From: Nostoc punctiforme NIES-2108
GTDB lineage: Bacteria > Cyanobacteriota > Cyanobacteriia > Cyanobacteriales > Nostocaceae
Length of the DNA stretch: 38,267 nt
Assembly (NCBI GenBank): GCA_003326195.1
Contig: LXQE01000096.1
Location: 2,179 to 40,445, forward strand
Direction: 5' to 3'
Positions 15,991 through 24,557 of the stretch are shown here, one piece after another. Position numbers and translations under genes: made by a program. Position 1 is the stretch's first letter. The number at the start of each line of letters is the position of its first letter. The notes under the pieces are model-generated. The model searched no databases, was not told the DNA's origin, and worked only from the letters and a program-made list of their open reading frames with translations.

Positions 15991-17091
15991 TTAAAACGAA
16001 ATTATCAAATAATTATTCTGAAACTTTGCTCCAGCAACGGGTCTGCCACTGAGAGCCGGGGGTAGGGGAATATTCCGCCGCTGGTCTCCTGCTTCTACCG
16101 TGACTTCTGGCCCATATTGGGTGAGTTTGACTTGCTTTTTGTCAAATCCTGGCAAGAATAAGCGTACTTGACGATTGTGAATGTCTATTTCAATTGGTTT
16201 AGGAGCCTGTAAAGCTTGTGCTTCAAAGTTGGGTAGTGCGTCTATCAGTGGTTGCCAGTCACCTGTTGGCGAGTCGGGAACAACGCTTACAGGTAGGGGT
16301 ATAAATTCCTCTGGTAGATTGACATTTGTCTCAGGAGACACAAGCAGAACACCACCGACAGTTAAACCAATTTGTTGAGCGCTACCCCATAAATAACGAG
16401 CATTTGCTACGTCAATTGGATCTCCTGTGGTCACTAAGAAAGCAGCAAGACGCTTCGGATCGGCAAGAGCGGCTCTCCCTTTTTCCAAGAAATTATTGAC
16501 TTGGTTGGTAGGCCCTGCAAAATTATCTGCTGTCCAGTTGATATTGAAAAAACTGCTAATCAGGGGTTGAATCAAGGGTGATTCAGTAATCGTCTTCCCC
16601 AAATCGGAGTTGACAAATAATTGCCGAAATCGCCGGACATACCAACTGAGGGATTCTGGCAAACCCAACATTCGCAACGTTAAAGAGTCACCCGTGCCAT
16701 CATAGACGATCGCATCATATTTGCCACTGGTATCATATTCGCGGATAGCATTGAGAGCTAGGGCGTTGTCCATCCCCGGCAATACTACCAGTTCTTGACC
16801 AAAAACGTCTTTGAAGATGGGCGTGCGGAGATATTGTGCCTCCAGTTTTTTCACTTCGTCCCAGTTGCGTTCTAGTAGCACAGATGCTTGAAACTGTACC
16901 GCCTGTAACTTGGGAGCGATCTCTTGAGGATCGGCAGCAATGGGAGTACCTAAAAGGATTGATAATGTTGGTTCTGCTTGTCCTGCTAGGAGTACGCGCT
17001 TGCCTTGACTTGCCAATAATTTGGCGGCGGCGATCGCAATTTTGGTACGAGCGGTGCCGCCTTTGCCCAAAAATGTCAATATTAGAGCCAT
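15991..17091 (-). CDS. Get3d-type ArsA/Get3 ATPase with C-terminal alpha-crystallin-like domain
   Basis: 366 aa. The N-terminal ArsA/Get3/TRC40 ATPase domain is followed by a small alpha-crystallin-like beta domain (about 293-366, ending PLPPALSGRPVAGAKFQNNYLIISF in family style, interrupted here only by numbering). This layout is that of Get3d, a version restricted to photosynthetic organisms whose client is not settled. The P-loop reads GKGGTARTK (residues 9-17). The first lysine K10 of the Get3-type motif is present, but the usual GK pair is A14-R15. Switch-like motifs (IVYDGTGDSLTL) remain. It lies between petP-like and chlG genes on the same strand, which suggests a thylakoid membrane-protein role. 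Family assignment is good; ATPase activity is uncertain. Confidence 0.85.
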   Translation of the reverse strand: MALILTFLGKGGTARTKIAIAAAKLLASQGKRVLLAGQAEPTLSILLGTPIAADPQEIAPKLQAVQFQASVLLERNWDEVKKLEAQYLRTPIFKDVFGQELVVLPGMDNALALNAIREYDTSGKYDAIVYDGTGDSLTLRMLGLPESLSWYVRRFRQLFVNSDLGKTITESPLIQPLISSFFNINWTADNFAGPTNQVNNFLEKGRAALADPKRLAAFLVTTGDPIDVANARYLWGSAQQIGLTVGGVLLVSPETNVNLPEEFIPLPVSVVPDSPTGDWQPLIDALPNFEAQALQAPKPIEIDIHNRQVRLFLPGFDKKQVKLTQYGPEVTVEAGDQRRNIPLPPALSGRPVAGAKFQNNYLIISF

Positions 17092-17211
17092 TACTTGATT
17101 CCTATTTTCACCGCCGAGCTTTTCAACTCCAACTTAGCACTCAATAAAGATTCTCAACCTGTGCTTTCAATTTCAGATGCCAAGAAAAACTCCGATCTGA
17201 GTTCTTTACTA

Positions 17212-17403
17212 CTACACAGGTTTGATTTCATCTTCAAAAAACCAAGTGGAATAATTATCGTCAAACAGCACCACTACACCGATTCCACCACCATCGGTGA
17301 CTTTGTAGCCTTGGATGATACCCACTTGTCCGAGTTTTTTTACAACTGGGGGAGAAACGCGATCGCGTAAACGAAAGACTTTAACCTTTTGTCCGATTTC
17401 CAT
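17212..17403 (-). CDS. petP: DUF2862/PetP-like small cytochrome b6f-associated protein
   Basis: 63 aa, starting MEIGQKVKVFRLRDRVSP and ending STWFFEDEIKPV. The short SH3-like sequence with VGIIQGYKVTDGGGIGVVV is typical of DUF2862. The family member Ssr2998 of Synechocystis (PetP) is a peripheral subunit of the cytochrome b6f complex that tunes electron transport. The gene is complete, with get3d 120 bp downstream on the same strand, then chlG. The name rests on length and motif; other DUF2862 proteins exist in cyanobacteria, so the symbol is probable, not certain. Confidence 0.72.
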   Translation of the reverse strand: MEIGQKVKVFRLRDRVSPPVVKKLGQVGIIQGYKVTDGGGIGVVVLFDDNYSTWFFEDEIKPV

Positions 17404-17621
17404 GCCTGATTACAATTCAGATAAACCAAGTCTCAGTGTAACGGAATCCGTGACTCTGCTTTCATAAATTCAGTAGAGATGAGGGAACTGGGGAAGATGA
17501 AGGAAAATAGTAAATGACTAATGACTTCTGAGGTTCAATGATGGTTATAACAAGAACGACAGCGATCGCTGGCGGAAAATTTGTCTAGACGCAAAGCTGC
17601 TTGTCGTCAAACATCGGAGAT

Positions 17622-17650
17622 AGTTAATCCAGATAGCTTGAGTTAAGCAA
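17622..17650 (+). repeat. 29-bp direct repeat, copy 1 (before the Uma2 gene)
   Basis: It matches 18438-18466 at 28 of 29 positions. In the second copy this is the last codons of the Uma2 gene (VNPDNLS and stop) plus a few bases beyond. Here it lies 15 bp upstream of the Uma2 start and reads VNPDSLS and stop. It is probably the tail of a lost tandem paralogue. Confidence 0.75.
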
Positions 17651-17664
17651 CAAAGATAGTAGTC

Positions 17665-18462
17665 ATGTATCAAACAGATCCACCCCGTCCGCCACAAGAA
17701 ACAATGCCTACGATGTATGATTTACCCAGTGAATTAGTAGGGGAATCAGGTTTGCCAGATGAATTTCACCGGATTCAGGCAGATTTGCTCAGTGAGACTT
17801 GTCAGCCTCTTGCTTATCCATCTGAGGAAATTTTACTTGCTAGCGACTTAAATCTTTACTACGATCCCCGCCATCCTTTGTGGTACAAGCGTCCTGATTG
17901 GTATATGGTTCTAGGATTACCTAGTGCTAGCCAACAGCAAGACCTGCGCTTAAGTTACGTTATTTGGCAAGAAGGAATTGATCCATTTTTAGTAGTTGAA
18001 TTACTTTCACCTGGTACAGAACAAGAAGACTTAGGAAAAACACTGCGGGAAGTAAACCGACCCCCAACTAAGTGGGAGGTATATGAACAGGTTTTACGGG
18101 TTCCCTACTACGTTATCTATGACCGCTACGAAAATCATTTACGTGCTTTTAAACTTATGGGCACTCGTTATGAAGCAATCTCGTTACCAGAAAACCGCTT
18201 CTTTCTGGCAGAGTTAGAGCTAGGATTGGGTCTTTGGCAAGGTTCTTATCAGCAGACAACAGGTTTGTGGTTACGTTGGTATAATTCTGCAGGTTGGGTG
18301 CTGACGCGAAGAGAACAAGCAGAACAGGAACGCCAACGGGCCGAACAGGAATGTCAACGGGCTGAACAGGAACGCCAACGGGCTGAACAGGAACGTCAAC
18401 GGGCTGATCGATTAGCAGAGTATTTGCGATCGCTAGGAGTTAATCCAGATAACTTGAGTTAA
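17665..18462 (+). CDS. Uma2 family (DUF820) PD-(D/E)XK nuclease-fold protein
   Basis: 265 aa. The fold is recognised from SDLNLYYDPRHPLWYKRPDW and the FLVVELLSPGTEQEDLG strand, with the D...E catalytic pattern of DUF820/Uma2, and from the late YEVYEQVLRVPYYVIYDRY-like segment. Uma2 proteins are present in tens of copies in Nostoc genomes; a restriction-like nuclease role is predicted but no natural function is established. The C-terminal tail (about 215-250) repeats a heptapeptide of the type AEQERQR four to five times and then ends RLAEYLRSLGVNPDNLS. The repeats are nearly identical in DNA, so copy number may vary. The ATG at 17665 is close behind a direct repeat of the gene's own 3' end. 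Confidence 0.85.
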   Translation: MYQTDPPRPPQETMPTMYDLPSELVGESGLPDEFHRIQADLLSETCQPLAYPSEEILLASDLNLYYDPRHPLWYKRPDWYMVLGLPSASQQQDLRLSYVIWQEGIDPFLVVELLSPGTEQEDLGKTLREVNRPPTKWEVYEQVLRVPYYVIYDRYENHLRAFKLMGTRYEAISLPENRFFLAELELGLGLWQGSYQQTTGLWLRWYNSAGWVLTRREQAEQERQRAEQECQRAEQERQRAEQERQRADRLAEYLRSLGVNPDNLS

Positions 18463-18466
18463 GCAA
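18438..18466 (+). repeat. 29-bp direct repeat, copy 2 (end of the Uma2 gene)
   Basis: This copy covers the final codons, stop and 4 bases after the Uma2 gene. See 17622-17650 for the first copy, 816 bp upstream. Confidence 0.75.
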
Positions 18467-18697
18467 AAACTCTTTTTTTAATCGAGAAAAGCCTTGCTGC
18501 CAACTGAATTGTTATGTGAGTAAGAATACATCTAAACAATATGCGATTCATTGTATAATCACCAAGATAATTTGGCTAAGATGTTTAATAAATGATGTAT
18601 TCCAGCATTCCAAAAGGAACACAAAGATAAATTTTATAGCTATAAAGCTTTACTAAATAGTGATTGAGTGTGTAGGTAGTGAGCAAGGAAGCAAAAA

Positions 18698-19555
18698 TTG
18701 TTGCGAACAATGCGAGACTTTGTACGTAAAGCAGGAAAATTTAGGCGTATCTTACCAGTAAATGAACTATGGTGGTCAAAGTTTGACTTGCTGAGAACTT
18801 TGGTAAGGCGGGATTTAGAGGCGCGTTATAAGGGTTCTATTTTGGGTAATTTGTGGCCTTTACTAAATCAGCTATCACAATTACTGATTTATGTTTATGT
18901 ATTTTCGATTGTGCTGAAGGTAAAGTTGAGCCTCAAAGCTTTACCAGACAATAACTTCACCTTTGGTTTGTGGCTCTTTGCAGGATTATTGCCTTGGATT
19001 GCTTTTAGTAGTGGCTTAATTCAGTCTGCTCATTCTGTAATCGGACAGTCAAATTTAGTTAAAAAAGTGGTATTCCCTCTAGCTTTATTACCCCTAGTGC
19101 CAGTTTTGTCAACATTCATTGAGAGTTCCTTTGGTTTGATGGCGTTGATTTTTTTTGTGGCAGTAACTTCTCATACTTTACATACTACTTTGGCTCTATT
19201 ACCTTTGATCTGGTTAACGCAATTATTGTTAACAGCAGGGTTAGGTTATTTCACTGCGGGACTAACAGTTTTTTTGCGGGATATCCCCCAGACATTAGGG
19301 CTAATTTTAAATCTTTGGTTGTATCTGACACCGATTGTATATCCAGCATCAGCAATTCCAGAACAATGGCGGAGTTTGGTATTTTGGTTAAATCCTATGA
19401 CAGCTGTAGTTGAGGTTTACCGCGATCTAATTTTAGTGGGTGAGGTGAAGCATTGGGGCGAATGGGGTGTAGCTTCTGCGATCGCCGTAATTATATTTTG
19501 TACCGGGTTTGTAGTGTATAAGCGTTTGCGTCCAGCATTTGCCGATGTAATTTAG
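18698..19555 (+). CDS. ABC-2 type permease for polysaccharide export (Wzm-like)
   Basis: About 281-285 aa with six hydrophobic segments. The N-terminal ELWWSKFDLLRTLVRRDLEARYKGSILG pattern (read in pieces) and the later LNLWLYLTPIVYP and LNPMTAVVEVYRDLIL segments are those of ABC-2 permeases that move O-antigen, capsule or teichoic acid chains. It would pair with the ATPase encoded directly after it. Start choice: TTG at 18698 has AAGGA 8 bp upstream; ATG at 18710 (MRDFVRK) is the alternative and has no such site. The stop at 19555 is followed 6 bp later by the ATPase ATG. First gene of the glycan cluster. Confidence 0.9.
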   Translation: MLRTMRDFVRKAGKFRRILPVNELWWSKFDLLRTLVRRDLEARYKGSILGNLWPLLNQLSQLLIYVYVFSIVLKVKLSLKALPDNNFTFGLWLFAGLLPWIAFSSGLIQSAHSVIGQSNLVKKVVFPLALLPLVPVLSTFIESSFGLMALIFFVAVTSHTLHTTLALLPLIWLTQLLLTAGLGYFTAGLTVFLRDIPQTLGLILNLWLYLTPIVYPASAIPEQWRSLVFWLNPMTAVVEVYRDLILVGEVKHWGEWGVASAIAVIIFCTGFVVYKRLRPAFADVI

Positions 19556-19561
19556 TTGCTT

Positions 19562-20914
19562 ATGAGCAGCAGTAATGTGATGAGTGAGATTGCAATTTCC
19601 CTAAAGAATGTTTCTAAATATTACAAGCGTTATGCTCGTCCGGTAGACCGATTGAAGGAGATTTTACTACCTGGCAAGAGTAATGCCCAGAAGTTTTGGG
19701 CATTGCAGGATATTAATATAGAAGTTGTTAGAGGAGAAACTATAGGAATTATTGGGCGTAATGGTTCTGGCAAAAGTACATTACTACAAATTATTGCTGG
19801 GACATTAACACCAACTCAAGGTGAAGTTCAGGTGAATGGGCGTATATCAGCACTTTTGGAGTTGGGTAGTGGGTTTAATCCAGAATTTACAGGTCGGCAA
19901 AATGTGTTTTTAAATGGACAAATATTAGGACTAAACCAAAAAGAAATAGAAGCTAAATTTGATCTTATTACTGCTTTTGCTGATATTGGGGAGTTTATTG
20001 ACGAGCCTGTAAAAACTTATTCCAGTGGAATGTTTGTGAGGTTAGCATTTGCGGTAGCCGCTAATTGCGATCCCGATATCCTGATTGTAGATGAAGCGTT
20101 AGCCGTAGGAGATATATTTTTTCAACAAAAATGCTTTGAGCATATTCGTTTACTTCAGAAATGTGGAGTAACCATCTTTTACGTATCACACGATCTCACT
20201 ACGACTCAAAGCATTTGCGATCGCTCAGTGTTAATGAAAGATGGCATCGCAATTTTTGATGGCGATCCAAATGAAGCAGTCAATCGTTACTACAGTTTAC
20301 TTGGACAGCGTGTTGCTGTTAATACTACCCACAAAGTTATCAACCAAACCAATAAAATTCTGGGAACAACTATTGACTTTCAGAAAATAATCAACCATAC
20401 AATTCTCCGGTCGGATCATTTGCAACGCCACGGGGCACTTGGGCTAGAACTGGTGGCTGCGAGGGTATGTGATGATGAGGATCATGACACCTTGGTAGTT
20501 GATATGATGAGCGCTTTACATTTTCAACTGCTACTTCAAGCCAAAGAAGTAATAAATACTCCCAACATAGGTATACACTTATACAACAGAATGGGAACTT
20601 TAGTGTTTGCCACTGGAACAACCCAGTTGCGGCAACGACTGCCCTTGCTTGACACTGAAGACTACCTAGCAGTCTGTTTACGTTTAGAGATGCGTATAGA
20701 ACCAGGAGAATATAGTTTTAATTTTACAGTTGCTGAAGATATAACTGGAGATAATCCCAACATAGGCTTTATTCACGACTGTCATGAGTCACTTGGTCCA
20801 CTTATGGTAGTACCTCCATCCGATCCTTTGTTACCATTTTATGGCATTGCTCAGTTGCCTGTAACAGCAGAATATGAGTTTAAAGGTAAATTAGATTTGA
20901 TGATGAATATTTAG
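19562..20914 (+). CDS. Polysaccharide ABC transporter ATP-binding protein (Wzt-like) with C-terminal glycan-binding domain
   Basis: About 450 aa. The nucleotide-binding domain has Walker A GRNGSGKST (about 65-73), signature YSSGM (about 153-157) and Walker B ILIVDEA with D177 and E178. After a linker, the last 200 residues form a beta-rich Wzt C-terminal domain (GIHLYNRMGTLVFATG, LRLEMRIEPGEYSFNFTVAED). In E. coli O9a this domain recognises the finished chain end before export. It works with the permease encoded 6 bp upstream. I take ATG 19562; TTG 19556 and ATG 19580 are possible. The gene is followed by a MITE-like element, which may split the transcript. Confidence 0.92.
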   Translation: MSSSNVMSEIAISLKNVSKYYKRYARPVDRLKEILLPGKSNAQKFWALQDINIEVVRGETIGIIGRNGSGKSTLLQIIAGTLTPTQGEVQVNGRISALLELGSGFNPEFTGRQNVFLNGQILGLNQKEIEAKFDLITAFADIGEFIDEPVKTYSSGMFVRLAFAVAANCDPDILIVDEALAVGDIFFQQKCFEHIRLLQKCGVTIFYVSHDLTTTQSICDRSVLMKDGIAIFDGDPNEAVNRYYSLLGQRVAVNTTHKVINQTNKILGTTIDFQKIINHTILRSDHLQRHGALGLELVAARVCDDEDHDTLVVDMMSALHFQLLLQAKEVINTPNIGIHLYNRMGTLVFATGTTQLRQRLPLLDTEDYLAVCLRLEMRIEPGEYSFNFTVAEDITGDNPNIGFIHDCHESLGPLMVVPPSDPLLPFYGIAQLPVTAEYEFKGKLDLMMNI

Positions 20915-20963
20915 CAATAGCCCATTGTTAGTTCATTCTCTAATAATAGTAAATGAAGACTTA

Positions 20964-21054
20964 TAGCGGTTCCCAACCTGGTGAGGTACGTTTTTAAATC
21001 TGCTTAGTTTTCTAGAAAAGAATTAGGTGTACCTCAGTTGCTTAGGAAACGCTA
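20964..21054. mobile_element. MITE-like palindromic element, 91 bp
   Basis: The ends are imperfect inverted repeats: TAGCGGTTCCC...GAGGTAC on the left and the complement TAGCGTTTCCT...GAGGTAC on the right, matching at 20 of 26 positions. It carries no gene. It fits a small non-autonomous element of the kind dispersed in Nostoc genomes. It sits between the Wzt gene and the next methyltransferase gene. Confidence 0.6.
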
Positions 21055-21069
21055 CATACTTATCTACCT

Positions 21070-22449
21070 ATGAGAAATGCAATCAATATAGAGTTATTAC
21101 TCACAGATAAACAAACTTTAGTTATGGAATACAAAATGATTAATCAACCTCAACGGCATTGCTGGTGCGGTAATAACGAACTCAAAAATTTTTCTAATGA
21201 CTACTTGGCCTGTACAAAATGTGGAACACTAGTGTCGCAGACAGGTTTGGAATCCGAACAAATTTTAGTGTTCGATGACAACAAAGACTTTTATGGTAGA
21301 GAGTACTGGCTCTCTCGTCAAACTCAAGATTGGGGCTACCCAGATATTTATCAAAGAACACGCCTTGACTTACCAGAAAGAAACTTGCACTGGCTGCGTA
21401 CTCTGCTCAAATATAAGCTACCTGGTTCTAGGGTGTTAGAACTAGGTAGTGCCCACGGTTCTTTTGTGGCACTAATGCGATGGGCTGGTTTTGATGGCAC
21501 TGGCTTAGAACTGAGTCCTTGGGTAGTCGATTTTGCCCAAAAAACTTTTGATATACCAATGTTGTTAGGTAGGGTTGAAGATCAGCAATTACAACCGCAA
21601 TCTTTCGACGCCATTGTACTCTACGACGTACTAGAACATTTACCTGACCCAGTAGCTACTATTCAACACTGTATCTCGCTACTGAAGCCGGATGGAATTC
21701 TGACAGTTCAAACACCTAACTACTTAGGAGATAAAACATATGCAGAGATGGTTGCTAACAATGACAGATTTCTAGAACAACTTAAGGCAATTGAGCATCT
21801 GTACTTATTTAACAAAAGAGCAATTCAGATGTTTTTCGAACGTCTCGGCTTTCATATACTGTACTTTAAACCTGCATTATTTGACTATGACATGTATTTT
21901 GTAGTTAGTCGGCAACCATTAGTCGAAAACACTGTTGAGCATATAAGCAGCAGTTTAGCAACTATTCCATCCGGGCGAATGGTACAGGCGCTGCTTGATA
22001 AAGCTGATGAGGTTGACCAGTTCCAAAAAAAATGGCTAGTAGCTGAAGATGATCGGGCTGCGCGTTTGCGAGTAATTGAGCAGCTAAGTGATAATTTGCA
22101 AGTGATTGAGGCTGATAGAACTGCACGTTTGCAGGTGATCAATGAGCAAGCGGCTCAAATCGAGCAGATGGAGCAGCATTTGCAGGAAATTATTGAGGCT
22201 AATCATGCTGCTTACTTAGAGGTGATCAATAAGCAAGCGGCTCAAATCGAGCAGATGGAGCAGCATTTGCAGGTGATTGAGGCTGATAGGACTGCGCGTT
22301 TGCAGGTGATCAATGAGCAAGCGACTCAAATCGAGCAAATGGAGCAGCAATTATATAATCTACAGATTCAGTTACCAGTAAGAATTCTTCGCCGTCTAAA
22401 ACTACTTAAATTTCAATCAATATCATCATCTGCATTAATGGAAGAGTAA
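21070..22449 (+). CDS. Class I SAM-dependent methyltransferase with zinc-finger-like N-terminus and repeat coiled-coil tail
   Basis: 459 aa from ATG 21070; ATG 21124 (MEYKM) is an alternative start. Residues 31-51 hold CWC and CTKC (C31, C33, C48, C51), a small zinc-ribbon-like unit common in glycan methyltransferases. The SAM-binding motif is VLELGSAHGS (122-131) and a YDVLEHLPDP motif follows. From about residue 325 a coiled coil is built of three repeats of 28-29 residues (IEADRTARLQVINEQAAQIE type), with a decayed first copy. Such tails in cyanobacterial glycan clusters may set oligomer size or chain length. It should methylate a sugar or glycan end; acceptor unknown. Confidence 0.85.
   Translation: MRNAINIELLLTDKQTLVMEYKMINQPQRHCWCGNNELKNFSNDYLACTKCGTLVSQTGLESEQILVFDDNKDFYGREYWLSRQTQDWGYPDIYQRTRLDLPERNLHWLRTLLKYKLPGSRVLELGSAHGSFVALMRWAGFDGTGLELSPWVVDFAQKTFDIPMLLGRVEDQQLQPQSFDAIVLYDVLEHLPDPVATIQHCISLLKPDGILTVQTPNYLGDKTYAEMVANNDRFLEQLKAIEHLYLFNKRAIQMFFERLGFHILYFKPALFDYDMYFVVSRQPLVENTVEHISSSLATIPSGRMVQALLDKADEVDQFQKKWLVAEDDRAARLRVIEQLSDNLQVIEADRTARLQVINEQAAQIEQMEQHLQEIIEANHAAYLEVINKQAAQIEQMEQHLQVIEADRTARLQVINEQATQIEQMEQQLYNLQIQLPVRILRRLKLLKFQSISSSALMEE
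22105..22350 (+). repeat. 84-87 bp in-frame tandem repeat in the methyltransferase gene
   Basis: Repeat units start near 22105, 22192 and 22276 (spacing 87 then 84 bp). The blocks coding for AAQIEQMEQHLQ are almost identical in DNA, which suggests recent duplication. The tract encodes the coiled-coil tail. Confidence 0.8.
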
Positions 22450-22552
22450 TTTGCGTCTAATCAATTTCATAGCGCAAAATTTTGTTCAACTATTCTGATA
22501 CTATTGACTAAACTCGATTTTAGTTCCAGGAATTGTATAAAAACTTAATTCC

Positions 22553-23368
22553 ATGCTTTATGAAGAATATATCTTAACCATAGAAGCCTTTAATCAAAGC
22601 AGACCTGATATGAATGGTGTTAGGGCATACAATCACCAGATGATTGATATTCTAAATACCTTACGTCCTATCAGAAATAAAAAGTTATTAGATGTGGGAG
22701 CTTCTCCACATGGTTATGCAATGGAGCAGTCTTTGCTTAAAGGAGTTTCTACTTACATTGGCATTGGGTTAGGCATTGCTGAAGATATAGAAGTTAAACA
22801 TCAAAATGCTTGTGGCAAATTGATGAATATGGACGGAGAAAAACTAAATTTTGAATCAGAGATGTTTGATTTAATCATCTCTCTTTCAACTTTTGAACAT
22901 TTTTTTGATGGAAGTCAAGTGCTGCGGCAAATGTACCATGTATTGAAACCAGGAGGAAGTGTACTTATTAACTTTCAACCTGTCTGGACTAGCTCTTATG
23001 GACATCATCTACATCACATTGAGGAAATAACTAAACTAATTCCTCCTTGGGCACATTTAATCTGGACTGAAAAAACAATGCGACAGGCTTTAGAGAAACG
23101 ATGGCCAAGCGATACGTCAATGTCTTTGGAAGACGCCATAGAGTGGATATATAGAAGTTTAGAGATAAATAGAGTTGATGTTATTAAATTGAAAAATATG
23201 TTTATTAATTGCCAATTTGAAATAGAGTGGATGACTCCGTTGTATGATGAACAGTCTAATAGTAAACTGTTGATAGCTGATTACTTGTCCAAGATTCTTC
23301 CCTACTCAGTAGAGCAACTGATGACTTTAGGATATTCGCTCCTCCTGAATAAACGATCATTTCATTAA
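22553..23368 (+). CDS. Class I SAM-dependent methyltransferase
   Basis: 271 aa. Motif I is LLDVGASPHGY (45-55), and the acidic post-I region and a FDLIISLSTFEHF motif follow, all as in methyltransferase type 11. A histidine-rich GHHLHHIEEITKL segment lies at about 150. The stop is 2 bp before the next glycosyltransferase ATG, so it heads a tightly packed run up to 26723. It likely methylates a sugar of the surface glycan or a precursor; this is inferred from context only. Confidence 0.83.
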   Translation: MLYEEYILTIEAFNQSRPDMNGVRAYNHQMIDILNTLRPIRNKKLLDVGASPHGYAMEQSLLKGVSTYIGIGLGIAEDIEVKHQNACGKLMNMDGEKLNFESEMFDLIISLSTFEHFFDGSQVLRQMYHVLKPGGSVLINFQPVWTSSYGHHLHHIEEITKLIPPWAHLIWTEKTMRQALEKRWPSDTSMSLEDAIEWIYRSLEINRVDVIKLKNMFINCQFEIEWMTPLYDEQSNSKLLIADYLSKILPYSVEQLMTLGYSLLLNKRSFH

Positions 23369-23370
23369 AA

Positions 23371-24540
23371 ATGCCTCATTTACCCAGATTCAGCATCGTT
23401 ACCCCATCTTACAACCAAGCTGCTTTCATTGGTGAAACCATTGAGAGTGTTATTTCTCAAGCAGGTGAATTTGAAATTGAATATTTTGTAATGGATGGTG
23501 GCTCAAGTGATGGTTCAATCGAGGTAATCAAAAAATATGCCGATTTAGTATCGGCAGAAAAATGGCCTATACAATGCCGTGGCATCTCAATTAAGTGGTG
23601 TAGCCAAAAGGATAAAGGTCAATCAGATGCGATTAATCAAGGTTTGCGCCAAGCCACTGGTGATATTGTTAGTTACATTAATTCTGATGATCTTTACTGT
23701 CCAGGAGCTTTTGAACGTATAGCTAAAGAATTTAGCGATCGCCCAGAAGCTGACTTTATTTATGGGGATGGCGATGTAATTGATGAAGTTGGCAATTTAC
23801 AGTGGGAATGGTTATCTCGTCCTTACAATCATTCTTTGATGACATCTTATCATTTCCTCTGGAATGATTTTACAAATTATATTATGCAGCAAGCGACTTT
23901 CTGGCGCAAAAGTGTAATTAATAAGATTGGGTATTTTGATGAATCTTTTCATTATGCTATGGATGTTGAGTATTGGGTGAGAGCAGGTGATGCTGGATTA
24001 AAACTTATTCACAGACCATATAAAGTTGGCAAGTTTCGCTTAATTAAAGGGACTAAATCGCTTTCTAGCCCAACAGTTTTTTGGGAAGACTACTTGGAAA
24101 TATTTAGACGTTATCGAGGTAGTCAGTCTTTAAGCATCTTTTTTGCATATTATTATTACAATCTAGCTAAAGAAGTTGACTTTGATATTCAACTAACCTT
24201 AGAAGAAGGTAATAGAGTTTTCAGGCAATGGAAATTATTGCCAGATAGAGAAAAAAAAATTATTGAGCAACAGGCAAGTAGAGGAGGAGATTTAGCCTGT
24301 CTGCTTTTAGCTAATGAATTATATAAAAAGCAGTTGAATGATTTAGCATCTGCTACTTTTAAAAAAGGTCTGTCCAAAAGACCATTGAGTGTTATGCACA
24401 TTTATTCCGTATCATATATTTTAAAAAAAATTTTAGGAATACGTATTTCTAGATTATTAGATGATAATATTACTCAAAATCTTATTGACTGGTATAAATG
24501 GAAGCGTTTTCAGTACCGATATCATCAAAGAAAATTATAG
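23371..24540 (+). CDS. Glycosyltransferase family 2
   Basis: 389 aa. The GT-A fold is seen in FSIVTPSYNQAAFIGETIES, MDGGSSDGS (41-49), DKGQSDAINQG (81-91) and the metal-binding SYINSDD (101-107). This is the WcaA-like group that adds sugars to glycan chains from nucleotide sugars at the cytoplasmic face. The C-terminal 150 residues are helical and basic. It is paralogous to the GT at 29475, sharing the DKGQSDA and NSDD motifs. The ATG at 23371 follows the previous stop by 2 bp, so the genes are translationally linked. Donor and acceptor unknown. Confidence 0.88.
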   Translation: MPHLPRFSIVTPSYNQAAFIGETIESVISQAGEFEIEYFVMDGGSSDGSIEVIKKYADLVSAEKWPIQCRGISIKWCSQKDKGQSDAINQGLRQATGDIVSYINSDDLYCPGAFERIAKEFSDRPEADFIYGDGDVIDEVGNLQWEWLSRPYNHSLMTSYHFLWNDFTNYIMQQATFWRKSVINKIGYFDESFHYAMDVEYWVRAGDAGLKLIHRPYKVGKFRLIKGTKSLSSPTVFWEDYLEIFRRYRGSQSLSIFFAYYYYNLAKEVDFDIQLTLEEGNRVFRQWKLLPDREKKIIEQQASRGGDLACLLLANELYKKQLNDLASATFKKGLSKRPLSVMHIYSVSYILKKILGIRISRLLDDNITQNLIDWYKWKRFQYRYHQRKL

Positions 24541-24557
24541 TTCATGGCAATCAGCGT

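Noticed and set aside
18316..18411. Repeats at the end of the Uma2 gene as a separate mobile or regulatory repeat
   Set aside because: They are in-frame codon repeats (21-bp units) forming the protein's charged tail.
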